From: Tubiluchus corallicola
Lineage: Eukaryota > Priapulida > Priapulimorpha > Priapulimorphida > Tubiluchidae
Reading direction: 5' to 3'
DNA: 64,000 nucleotides
Assembly (NCBI GenBank): GCA_030141605.1
Contig: JAQGDQ010000018.1
Coordinates: 714,001 to 778,000, forward strand
Part shown: positions 24,630 to 36,000 of the stretch, piece after piece
How the letters are laid out: each line of letters begins with the position of its first letter
Position numbering within the stretch: position 1 is the first letter of the stretch
Translations under genes and position numbers: made by a program
The notes under the pieces: generated by a model
What the model was told of the DNA's origin: nothing
The model's database searches: none
The model's input: the letters and a program-made list of their open reading frames with translations, nothing else

Positions 24630-24830
24630 TGAAAGAAAGAGAGGGAGATTTAAACTCTGCAAATGATTTTTCTAGTAAGTTGTTCTCATAAAATTAAACA
24701 AATTATATGTATATCAGGTAACATTATACTGCATTTAAACTAACATTACTAGATAAAACAGCAAAGTGCTTTACATTTGCAAAACACGTTGAATAAAAAT
24801 TTATAGAGATACTGGCTCACACTAATTTAA
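24630..24830 (-). repeat. Interspersed repeat family C, copy 1
   Basis: It is nearly the reverse complement of 35445-35650. The shared blocks include GGCTCACACTAATTTAA, AGTGCTTTACATTTGCAAAA-like sequence and AAACTCTGCAAATGATTTTTC, ending in a purine-rich GAAAGAAAGAGAGGGAG tail. The CT/GA tail suggests a SINE-like element with a simple-repeat 3' end. The family is not identified. Confidence 0.6.
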
Positions 24831-25979
24831 TTAGGACGGAATAATTTAAATTACTAGCAGAGGACGGAGTTTGTGGCTTTATGCCTATGAGATTTTTATT
24901 TCGTAAAAATCGTAATTTTTCTGAAAGGGTCAGGCCACCCCAATACTTTCTTGTTCCTCAAAAATGACAAGAAAATGCTGGAAAGGGAGGGTTTTTTGCA
25001 TCTGCTTTTTCCCAGTGCCCACGTTGCAAAGATAAACACTTAAAAGAACAACGTTAATGACATGGCAATTAAAATGACATGCATCAATAATTAAAACTGA
25101 CAATTCAACCTAGCGTTGTGGCATTGTTGTACGTGTACAGGGAACTTGTGTGATTGTATGAAATCACTTACCAAACCATAAAGTGGTGTGACAAGCCTAC
25201 TATAATTGCATAAGTGCAGCAGTTGCAGCAGCTATAGAAATATCAGCATTAACGGCAATAGCAACATCACCGTGATAGTTATACTAGTATCATATTACCA
25301 ACGCAACTCAACAACAATAACTACGGCAAACAGTGGCAGTAGAAGTAGCAGTGCTACAGTCACACAGTGCAATTATTACCATCACCTCTTAATTAGCACA
25401 AATTCCTTCACTGAGCACCAACACTAACAGCAAACAATGCCAATGATCCTTTCTCTCCTGCAACAACAAAACTAATTCCATGACTCGCAGAATAAATTTT
25501 AAAATTAAATGTTGTGGCAGCCTGTGCTCTGCAGAGTGCAGACAGGTAATCTGCTCATATAGACTCTGCAGTAGGTGCCCGCCTTTGACAGGTGGAGAGT
25601 CGAGCATTGCACCCGATGCATATTGTCAGTTGTCAATGAATAATCAGATAGTAAAGTAAAGTGTAATGAGATGAGAATGTGTGATGTGATGTTTTCTGTG
25701 ATGAGAATTAAAATTGCGCACCATATTTTTAGGACTGGATAAGAATTTTTCCAAGTTAGGAACAGTGACACAGTGTTCGCTCCCTCACCTATCGTCTTCC
25801 AGGCCCACCCGCGATGAGTGAGCGGTTATAACGGTTTAGTATATAAATAGCATTTAAATCGAATTTCATATTTTGTGTAAGATTTCTCCTTTTTACGCAT
25901 GAGAGGGCTGACGCGCTTTTTTATTATTAAATTCATTCCGATTATACTAGAACGGAAAAAATTCCTCGGAATTCAATAT

Positions 25980-26260
25980 CCGAATTTTAAGAATGCTAGG
26001 ACATCTTCTAAGATTACCAAGTGAAGTACCAGTAAGAATGACCTTAAAGGAAGCTTTAAAACCGTGCAGAAACCACCTGGCAAACCAAAACAACTTGGAT
26101 AGCTAAGACAATTAAAGATGTTCAACAACTTCAACCAAATCTATCATTAACAGTAGAACTTACGCTGTTAGCTCTAGATAAGAGTGGGTTTGGGTTGAAT
26201 ACTCTAGTAAATGATAATGCCTTGTTGTCTACAATAGATGGAATGAGACCTTGAAGAAGA
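25980..26260 (+). mobile_element. Degenerate LINE reverse-transcriptase 3' end, copy a
   Basis: A broken frame reads MLGHLLRLPSEVPVRMTLKE and then ALKP, matching the RRLRWIGHLMRLPETTPV-type C-terminal tail seen in copy b. Stop codons and frameshifts make it non-functional. Confidence 0.5.
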
Positions 26261-26399
26261 ATGTCATATTGATTTCACTGTTATACATGAAGTTACCAGT
26301 TACATATGCATTGAAAAGTCACAGCCTTGTTTTGAGGGATAGGTTCTTGCTGGTTAGAATTGACGTATTCTGGATAAAATAGTGAGATGAGCGCTTGAC

Positions 26400-26835
26400 T
26401 GCAGTGCAGGAAGCAGAAATAGCTGTGTCTCACAGAGGTCTACTCAGAAAAATCTTAAAAATAAGTTTTAAAACGGCTGTGTACCATTTCAAATGAACAT
26501 CTGTATAATAAAACCAAAGAAGAACATTGGAGTGCTAAAATCAGAATCAGAAGGCTAAGATGGATAGGACATTTAATGAGATTGCCAGAAACAACACCAG
26601 TAAATCACAGTATTCGGCAGTAAGGTTAGCATTAAACTAGGCACTGAAACCTACAAAACGGCCTCCAGGGAAACCAACTTGGATATCAAGAATTAATAAA
26701 CATTTACAACAGCTGAGACCAAACCTAACAATAGCATCATAGGAGTTGAAAATTGTAGCTGCAGGCAAGAAACAGATGGGTGCTTTAATAAAGGATAAAG
26801 GCTCTGTGTCTACAATAGATGTCTAGAGCAACAGA
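26400..26835 (+). mobile_element. Degenerate LINE reverse-transcriptase 3' end, copy b
   Basis: Frames read RGLLRKILKI, RIRRLRWIGHLMRLPETTPV, ALKPTKRPPGKPTWISRINK and LQQLRPNLTIAS in order, interrupted by frameshifts. This is the C-terminal tail typical of non-LTR retrotransposon polyproteins. The copy is 5'-truncated. Confidence 0.65.
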
Positions 26836-26859
26836 AGAAGGAGAATAATCTCATATTAA

Positions 26860-27780
26860 ATAAAGATAAAACAGAAGTGTATCATATAAAATGGAATGGA
26901 GATTGTGCATGGCAAAAATGTAAATACTTAACCAGTCTTCTACCAACAGAAGAAGATATGTGAAGAAGAAAAGTATTAGCATTAGCAGTGTATTTCAAAT
27001 TAACAAAAAATTTTGAAAGTAAAAGGATCAGTCTAGAAACGAAATAAAAAAATTTTGCTGCACTTGTGGAAACTGGATTTCTTTACAACTTGAATCAAAG
27101 CACATCACAAATCAGAAATTGATGTACAGTGTTCCCTCGCTACTTCGTGGTTCATTTAGCGTGGGCTCGCTGTTTCACGGGTTTTTGCGGTACACCGTCT
27201 AAAGTATTTTTGCACATGCGTAGTATGTATTGTACAGTAATGTATAGATTTGATGAATTTTGCATAAAAAATCACAAAATGTATAAAAATATATTAAAAA
27301 TATTAATTCTAACGTTAAAAGAATATTATAAATCATAAAAAATTACCATTTACAGTAAATAGTGTATTTATTCGGCAGATGAATACACACCTAAAACGAA
27401 ATGTAGTACTTGCACCTGCTTGAGATGCTACTTGCTGATGTGAGATTGTACGCAACACATAAAGACTAAAACACCAAATAACTACTAAAATAAGTATAGC
27501 ATCCCTACTTCGCGGAAATTCACTTATCACGGGTGGGCCTGGAACGGAACACCCGCGATAAGTGGGGGAACACTGTATTTCAAAAAAGAAACTATAGCAA
27601 CTTCTAGGAATAAAATCACCAAAGAAGTTATCAAACCATTATCTGTATAATAAAGTTAAGCCAGAGGAATTGACGGTTAAAATCAAAGAGAGAAGACTAA
27701 GATGGATAGGAATACTGAATTCAACGATATACTGAATTTTACCATGCTTGAAGGATTAAGATCTGTTCTACCGAATCAGT
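26860..27780 (+). mobile_element. Degenerate LINE copy c, interrupted by a MITE
   Basis: The left part (26860-27126) reads FKLTKNFESKRISLETK and FAALVETGFLYNLNQSTS and ends at EIDV. The right part (27576-27780) continues FQKRNY, LYNKVKPEELTVKIKERRLR and WIG. The element at 27127-27575 splits the codon run. Removing it with one TA gives EIDVFQKR, the motif expected at this place in the polyprotein tail. Confidence 0.7.
27127..27575. mobile_element. Mariner/pogo-like MITE (449 bp)
   Basis: The left end CAGTGTTCCCTCGCTACTTC and the inverted right end CAGTGTTCCCCCACTTATCG are terminal inverted repeats. The element is flanked by TA on both sides (27125-27126 and 27576-27577), the Tc1/mariner-superfamily target duplication. 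No transposase frame is present. It is inserted in LINE copy c. Confidence 0.8.
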
Positions 27781-29689
27781 GTGAGATGAATGGTATTCCA
27801 AATTACACAGAACCAAATTAAGCAGATTCTACTGTATATTGCACATTTTTCTAGCCAACCTATAATGCAGTTGCTCAGGTTCCAAAATGTTATTGCTCAT
27901 GTATGGGTTCACAACCGTACCACATTGAAGAAGCATATTGTAATTTTGGCCTTAATATGAAGGCTTGTAGGCAGTCTTTGATAGCTCTTTTGGACAATGT
28001 TTAAGATTTCTGCTAAAAATTCCCAATGCGTTCGTGGCTTTCATTGGGATTTCATGAACATGTGAACTCCAGTTTAAATCTTTCGAGTTTGCAAACCTAA
28101 ATTTTGAACCAACTAACTGTCAAGAATGTATTGGTGATTTTGATTTTATGATGTCACACTTTGTTAATGCTAAAATACATTAACCAGTCCTGCTTCCACT
28201 TATGTTGTGTATTATTTGAGTCTTCGTAAAATAAAGCAGTCATTGTAAGATTTGACGGGATGATATTAATACAGTTGTCGGGTAAAAGTCTTGCTAAAAA
28301 TGATGAGACTGGCAGTAAGATCATTTATGAATATCAAAAATAATGGCGGTTCCAACCCTCACACAGTTGCAGAAATTACATCAACAGCTATACTCCATTC
28401 AGTATAGTACTCTGCATCTTTCCAAGAATGTAACAACCTCTGATTTTATAGTGTGAGAAGCAACAATATCCAACGCCTTTGCTAAATCGGACTCCAACAT
28501 ACTGACCTGCTCTTGCCTATCCACGAATGTGATGTATCATGATAAGTATTGAATATTGAACAGCTGTGTTTCACAGGACCGCTTCTGGAATCATGCTGTA
28601 TGTCTGCTAGACAAGGTGTCTGCCAAGATGATCTGCAATATGATAATTTATAATGTGTTTGACAACCCTGCTGGCAGTGCATGTTATGAAACTGTCCTGA
28701 AATTTGAAGAACGGTAGCTAGCTGATTTTTTTTATATTATGAGGATTATTAAAGCTAGAGAACAATTCCAGAATCTAATGATTTTTGAAAAAATTAGCTA
28801 ATTGTGTGCGACATGCGCTAAATACAAGTCCAACAGTCTTTTAGCTGTAATTTGTGATTTTTTTATTGTCCAAAATGGCCTATCATCGCCATATTCCAAA
28901 ATCACTATCACATCATGACAGACTTGACTGGCTGACTGACATATGTACGATTCGACTTTGTTTGAAGCAAATAAAAACAGTTTCTGGTAATCCAATGTCA
29001 AAAAATTAATTAATTGGTGTAATGAAAATGAATAATAATATGACGAAATATGAAGAAATCAAACTTGCATCTTTGCTGCATCTTACTAACTTGCTAAAGA
29101 GAACTCGACTGACTTCTTTCCTATCCTGTCTCCAAAATGAGGCCAATGGCCTATTTCCTGTCCTAACTCACATGTCGATCAATGGCCTAATTTTACTTGT
29201 ATCCAAAACACCAATATATGAGCTGACTGTATAGACATTTATTTTAATAGCCTTGCAGAAACGTTATTGTGATCCGAAGCTTTATTAATATTTAAGTTAC
29301 TCATTAGCTTTTCAAGGCCAGGCATACTAATTTTACTCATTTTAATACTTGTTATAAGATTTGCCCATTCGGTTTTGACATGTTGCTGGCTTCCAATTGC
29401 CACATCTTCAAGTGCTTTAGCTTCTCACATTCCAACAGGTTCTGTAGTGTGTTTTTCCTTACAACATATAGGGCAGTTCAGATGTTTTGTTACTGCTTGT
29501 ATAATTTCCTTTAACCTGAATTATAATACTGGCATTTAGTCTTATGCATGAAACCTCTCACATATGTCTCATTGCAACTATATACATGCCGTTGCTAATA
29601 AAATTTTGGCAGCTTAGAGGCTTAGAGTTAATCAATTTTCACCAGTAAGAAACTGTTCCTTCAAACACGTGTGCTACTGTTCACGTGTA

Positions 29690-29975
29690 ACTGGCATTTT
29701 CATGTATAATAGTGAAATGTGAGGCTTAACTGCAACATAAGAAGCAGGAATAGATGTATTTTATTTCACAGATGTTTGCTCAAAAAATTCTAAAAATAAA
29801 ATGGCTGTGTATCATTTCGAGTGAACAGCTGCAAAGTATGAGCAGAACCAAAGAGGAATAGGAGCACTGAAATTAAGATCAGAAGACTAAGGTTTGAGGT
29901 TGCCTGAAACAACACCCATAAAAATTTTAAACAGGCAACCAAAAGTAATGTGGATATCAAGAATTAACATAAAAA
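29690..29975 (+). mobile_element. Degenerate LINE reverse-transcriptase 3' end, copy d
   Basis: Frames read KMAVYHFE, LPETTPIKILNRQPKVMWIS and RINIK, parallel to copy b but more decayed and with internal deletions. It ends about 115 bp before the SSAT-like start codon. Confidence 0.5.
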
Positions 29976-30091
29976 TTTAGAAATTTTGATTTATGTACAT
30001 ATTTAACCCTAATGCGCTCTTTTTTTTGATGACTTTCAGATTTGACAAATCATTGAAAAAAATCATTTGAGGTCAAATTGTGTTTACAGTC

Positions 30092-33000
30092 ATGGGTATA
30101 GAGAAGAATTACCTTATCCGGAGAGCAGTTCCTGATGATTGTGATTCAGTAACACTTCTCATACATGTAATTACAATATTTATTTATTTCAGCAAAACAT
30201 TATTTTTAATGTTCCACACTTGTATGCTAAATTAGTGAATCGTTGTTTCACTTAAATGTAGCATGTATAGCATTTTATGTTTTTAAATTTAAACTTATCT
30301 GATGTTACTTCATTGTCTTTGCTTAATGAATCCCTTTTAGCAATGATTTGTTTGAAGAATGCTAAAATTTTGTGATCCATTTTTTCACTTAACAATTTTC
30401 ATTTTAACGACAATTTTGTGACCTACAAAGCTTTTTTGCTTTGTGGCAATCTTTTAATGAAGCTATTAGTAGTGTGAATTATATGCTGTACTCGTGTTTT
30501 TGCTTCACTGTGACCAGCTACTGAGACTCTGATACATGTATATGCTGCATAATATTCACGCCAAGGTTGGTATGTAATACCGTAATATTGTTTTTTATTT
30601 CAGGATTTAGCTCGGTATGAAAAATGCCCTGAACAGTGCAAGGTAACAAAAGAAAGTAAGTTTTATTGCAGATAACAGAACAAACCGTCAGGCAGGTCAG
30701 GCTATTCAGTCTGTGCATGCTACCTGTAAAGTCTTTGCTGATGTAATGTGTTAATCACTGAATACAGAAATATTAGCGAATCTGCTATAGACCCACAAAA
30801 CTGCTAAAGGCCTTTTTAACATGAGGTACTTTATAAGCATATTTGGCCAATTTACAGGATTGTTATAGATGAACAAAGCATGTATTAATAATTGTTGTGT
30901 GTAAATATTGTATGGTGTATGGCTTTGGAGAGGGTGTAAAGTACATTTAGAAGGAGTTTAAGTACTTTGCAACAGTAGAACATAAGAATAAAGCAAAAAT
31001 AATTATTTAAATTTAGTGAAATGTATTTTAGATTTTATATAACCTCAGTAGACTACACTTTTGCACATTTGATGTTAAATTGCATGTGCATGTGCATGTA
31101 CATGTTCACTAAAGTCAATGATATGCAAAAAAACCTGTCACTTTTGTTTGCACAAATTTCTTTGCTCAATGATATGATTGCGCTACTGATGCTGGTGATT
31201 TCAAGTTGCTGTATTATAAAACCAGCAGAGTGCCCACCATTGATTCACTCATAACTTAAAACTGGTATGCTGCATGCCCAACAACTTTTTTGTTGTGCAG
31301 GAATAAGGGGCTAAATTTTACTGTAAATTAACTTGCATACAGCAGGCGAAGTAAGCATATGCAATAAAAGCTTGTAATATCTATTATACCAAATAACTGA
31401 ATGATAAAAGTTTCTTCTTTGCATTAGCAGTGTGTATGATATAAACCATGTTCGCTATAACGGTGTTATACTGTATATTACTAGAGCATTAGTGTTAAGG
31501 CAAGGCCAGGTTAGTAATCCTGGAATCTTGAACATATCTTTCACAAGATCAGTAACAAATGCCCACTCTTTCAAATTCAGTCATAGGCGGCATTGCACTG
31601 TCTCACTTGTTCAGTGATTGCAGATTGTATGTTGTTTGTTAAAGGACAGAATTTTTCTAATTGTGATGCCAGTGCACAAAGATTCTGTAATTATAGCCCT
31701 ATTTTCTAGTCTGAGGCTGTGTGTGAAATCACGGTTCTGTAATAGCCCCAGCCATTTTATACAGTCCAAGCTTGATATCTGTGGTGTTATGCACATCACA
31801 GAATAGAACCCCAGCTATACATAGGGTGTTTCGTCTCTTTCTGGTCACTGTTCTGTTGCATGACTGACTTTGACTACTGTAATGGTCTTACAGTACAAAT
31901 TTCTTACAGACATGACAAAGAAACTGGAATGCCTATTTCGCGATCCAAAATATCTTTACAAATCAACTATTCGAGCTTGCATGAAGTAGTGAAGCCATTC
32001 TTTGTTGGTGCTTTAGCCTACTGTCTTACATACTTGGCAGATTGCAGTAATTATTGCAATTTCTTAATCAGCAAAGACCTGTTGCTACATTAGCTCAAGT
32101 TCTCGACTTAATTTAAGTTCAGATTCCTTCTAGCCTTAATGAACTTTACTCAAGTTCAAGTTCACAACCGGAATTAGCTGTTTTGGTAAAGCAAGCTTCA
32201 GGTTGGTAGTAGCGCTCTAAATGCTGCTACTAATATACATGAGCTATTTAACCAACATTCTGAAATTTGCCTAGAACGAATTTGGCTTATGATATCAATA
32301 CTTTTGCAAATTAGCCCAAATTAGATATCATTAATTAATTATAACTGTGATTGCCAGATTTTTTTTGCAAACCATTGCAGTTTATTTTACTGCAAGAAGA
32401 TACTGAAATCTCAGCTTGTCCACAATTTTTAGTACCTCCTTTCTCCAACTCATTACCCACACTGTGTAATAATAAAAATTAAAATAATTCTAGCAATCAC
32501 AGTCATAATTAATTAATGAATTTGGCTTATTTTTGCCATTTTTCGCACTTGGATTTGGCTTTCATCATCAGCAACTTTGCCTGGAGATCTTGCATATTGA
32601 GTAATGCGTAAATAATGCTGTAATCTCTTGTGATTCAACTAACTGAAATTATTTGTGTGTTTTTTTACATTTTTCTCATTTCTAATTCAGTTCGCCTTTT
32701 CAGTAAATTCCTTCACGTTCAATTTCAAGTTACCTTTTTAATAATTGTTAAGTTATCAAGTTTACTTACAAACGAGTTTGTCCCATCACTGCAAAGTAAT
32801 AATAAGAACTGTATGTTTCTGAACCTATATTTTAAATTTTCTTTTTGGCTTACCTTGAGTGGTACTGGCCTTTTTCATTCATTTCTAATGCAATTTTTAT
32901 TTTCTATAAGTGAGATTTGTAATTGCACATCTTGGTCTAAAATAATATTACTAAATTGAAATAAGCTGTTGAATTCTTTCCAGGATTATTAGACGATTGC

Positions 33001-36000
33001 TTTGGTTCTGGAAATTTTATCGTATGCTTAGTTGCAGAAGCATCAGAAGATGGTAGGCATAATTTTTAAATCATATCATAGGGGTCAGTCTGCTGTTGTG
33101 TAAATAATATATCTGTCTTTTACATTTTATTGGATGATTAAGACCAGACAGATGACTAGATGCAGATGTCGTCAAAAGAGATATTATTAAAACTACATGC
33201 ATGTACATAAAAACATATTATTATCCAATCACATTGTGTCAGCCAGGATTTTGTGATTGTTTTATGCCGTTTTAATTTATTCACTAAGATGTTCTGTTTA
33301 CATAGATGGCACAAGAAAAATAGTTGGCTTTTGCATCTACTTCTTTGCTTATTCTGCATGGGAAGGTCGACTATTATATGTGGAAGATGTTTTTGTTTCT
33401 CCTGATTATAGGCGTCAAGGAATTGCAAGGACATTTTTCTGTAGCATTGCTAAGGTATGAACTGCAGAAGATAGTAAAGTCTAATGCAATAAAGAACACA
33501 TAACATATCTTCTTCAACCAAATTCTTCCTTACCTATAATTTTATCAAATGTAGAGGTCAACATTAAGAGAACTTTTTATATATAAATGTCCTGCTTTTT
33601 AATCCACGGCTTTACTATCACGTAAGCATACAATTTATTATTATTATCTTTGTTTATTGCCCAAATTTGTTACAATATACACCAATGTGCTTTCTTGTTA
33701 ACCTGGAATTCTGGTTCAAATTAAACAGCTGTATTTTTGGTTAACTCTTGCAGCTGTCAGAAAATCTATAGTGATTTAAGCGAGAGATGAAAAATTAATG
33801 AATCAGTAGATGGACTACACAATTTTTATTGTGCTTGGCTCGGTGTTTTCCTTAAGGCAGTTGTATTTATTTTCTGGAGTTTATAAACTGACTTATAAAC
33901 TTATCTGCCATGCATTCAAGAAATTCTTCTTTAGTAATGATTTATCTCTTAAGAGCAGGGCCGGATTTACCATTAAGGCAAACTAGACAGTTGCTTAGGG
34001 TGCCAAATTGTGGGAGTAATTCTTTAATTTTTAAGTTTAGTCTAAGTAACAACAATGTATGTGTGATTCTTTAAGTGTACAGCATTAATTAAATGAAATG
34101 AACTAGTTGCATTATTTTCCGGTAAATATATACCAGTCATGGGTACTAGCAAGTGTCGTCCAGCAGCAATATTTTTTATTGTATGCATAGAGCAGCAGTG
34201 CTAGCAAGTGTCTTCCAGCAGTAGGAGCGTTATATATATAAATATTACTCCTTATAGTAATGACCCTTCCATTAATAAATATAATTCTTACAACAGCATT
34301 AATCTAACTGTGGTAGATAAACCTGTAAGAGTCAAAGTCTTCAGAAAATCTACACAGAAAACGAAAAGCAAAAAAGGCTGGCAAATGACAACATGAACAG
34401 CAAAAAGATTCGCCAAAGAGGTATTTGCAGCCAAACTAGAGTTACGATTGTGAAGGTGATAAAGCTAGTGAAATGGATGTATACGTGAAAAAGAAGAGTC
34501 AGGGTTTCAAAAAAATTTTATGAAAAGCTGAGGGAAAATCTAGATGAGAATAGCTGAAATTGCAGAAATTTGATTGCTCCTGAAAATCCAGGATCTACCA
34601 ATGGGGTCAGAAATGCAATTTGAAATGAAATAACACAAGTAGTAGATCATGAATCTACACATAAATAGTAAACTATAGTGCAAGTTTTAGTCTAACTCAG
34701 GTACCGTTATACTTTATAATGTTATACAAGAAAATTCAATTTTGTGGGTATGGTGGGACCATGGGGGAAGGGGTTTACCATTGTTGAGGGACACAAAAAA
34801 TACTTTTGCCAGGCATCAAACTACCTGGAGCCGGCCCTGGTTAAGAGTGCCAAATGCCTTCATTAATGTCCTTTGATTTTAGCAGTGCTAGTGTATGCAC
34901 TTTTATTTTTTTACTCAGCAACAATTACAGGCTACCTTGTATGTTTATTCAAGTACGTTGTGGATTTATGATTTAATTTCGGCTAGACTAGGTAAGCCAC
35001 ACTTTTTCAAATAGTGAGGACTAAACAAGCCTTCAAAGTCTTAATGGCTTATTCTGTATTTTATAAAATCTTTGCAATGTTTTCAGGATGCATTAAAAAA
35101 TGGGTGTTGTAGAATCGAATTTGCTGTTCTACATTGGAACTTTCCAGCCATAAATTTTTATCGTACGCTGGAGGCAAATGATTGGACAGAAAAAGAAGGA
35201 TGGAATTTGTGGCAAATTAATGCAGATGGACTAACCACCTTAGCTTCTACTGCTCAAACCAACAGTGCATTTAATATCCAGTATGTAATCAGGGAAGCTA
35301 TTCCTGCTGACTGTGTTGTGGTTTCAGAACTTATTCAGGTACATAATTTAATCACTAACCTGCACCAGTTACTACATTATGAATAGTAATCTGTTGAGTC
35401 CAAACATTCATTTGATATTAAAACTAATTCCGCAGAAAAATATTTAAATTAGTGTGAGCCAGTATCTCTATAAATTTTAATTCAATGTGTTTTGCAAATG
35501 TAAAGCATTTTATCTAGTAATGTTAGTTTAAATGCAGTGTAATGTTACGTGATCTACATGTAATTTCGTTTGATGTTATGAGAAGAACTTGCTAGAAATA
35601 CAAAGTTGAAAAATCATTTGCAGAGTTTAAATCTCTCTCTTTCTCTCTATCTCCCCCTCTCTGTCTCTCTCTCCCCCGTCTCTCTCTCTCAACTTATTAC
35701 TAATTTTGTATTTCAGAACTTTTTGATTTAGTGGTGTATAGGCATTGATTTAAAAGGTATCACTTTCATAAGTGGACAGAGTAGTTCTGAAACTGCCAGA
35801 GGGTACAAACCTGATAATCAATATTTAGCTTTTGTTGGTGTTTATCAATCAGTGTTCTCGTATTGTGAATTAGTAGGTTAGTTGCGGCTATATTACTTTG
35901 AAAATTTGAAAATTACTTTGACATATAACTTTGAGGCCACGATCAGGACTTCCATGGGAGCCACTTCAATAAATGCTGTTAAGGATACCTTCTTTAAATT

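Larger units (their letters stand above)
21318..30091. other. Intergenic region between KRIT1 and the SSAT-like gene
   Basis: This holds the KRIT1 3'UTR; no AATAAA close to the stop was found, and the first good ones are near 22762 and 23868. It also contains a hAT-like end at 22096, a tRNA-like sequence at 23421-23491, family C repeat copy 1 (24630-24830), and LINE remnants with a MITE (25980-29975). I found no intact gene. Short open frames here lack splice or family support. Confidence 0.6.

Noticed and set aside
32630-32959. 109-codon open frame before the third SSAT-like exon
   Set aside because: It is Phe/Leu/Ser-rich from T-rich intron sequence, with no match to GNAT and no splice sites that fit.
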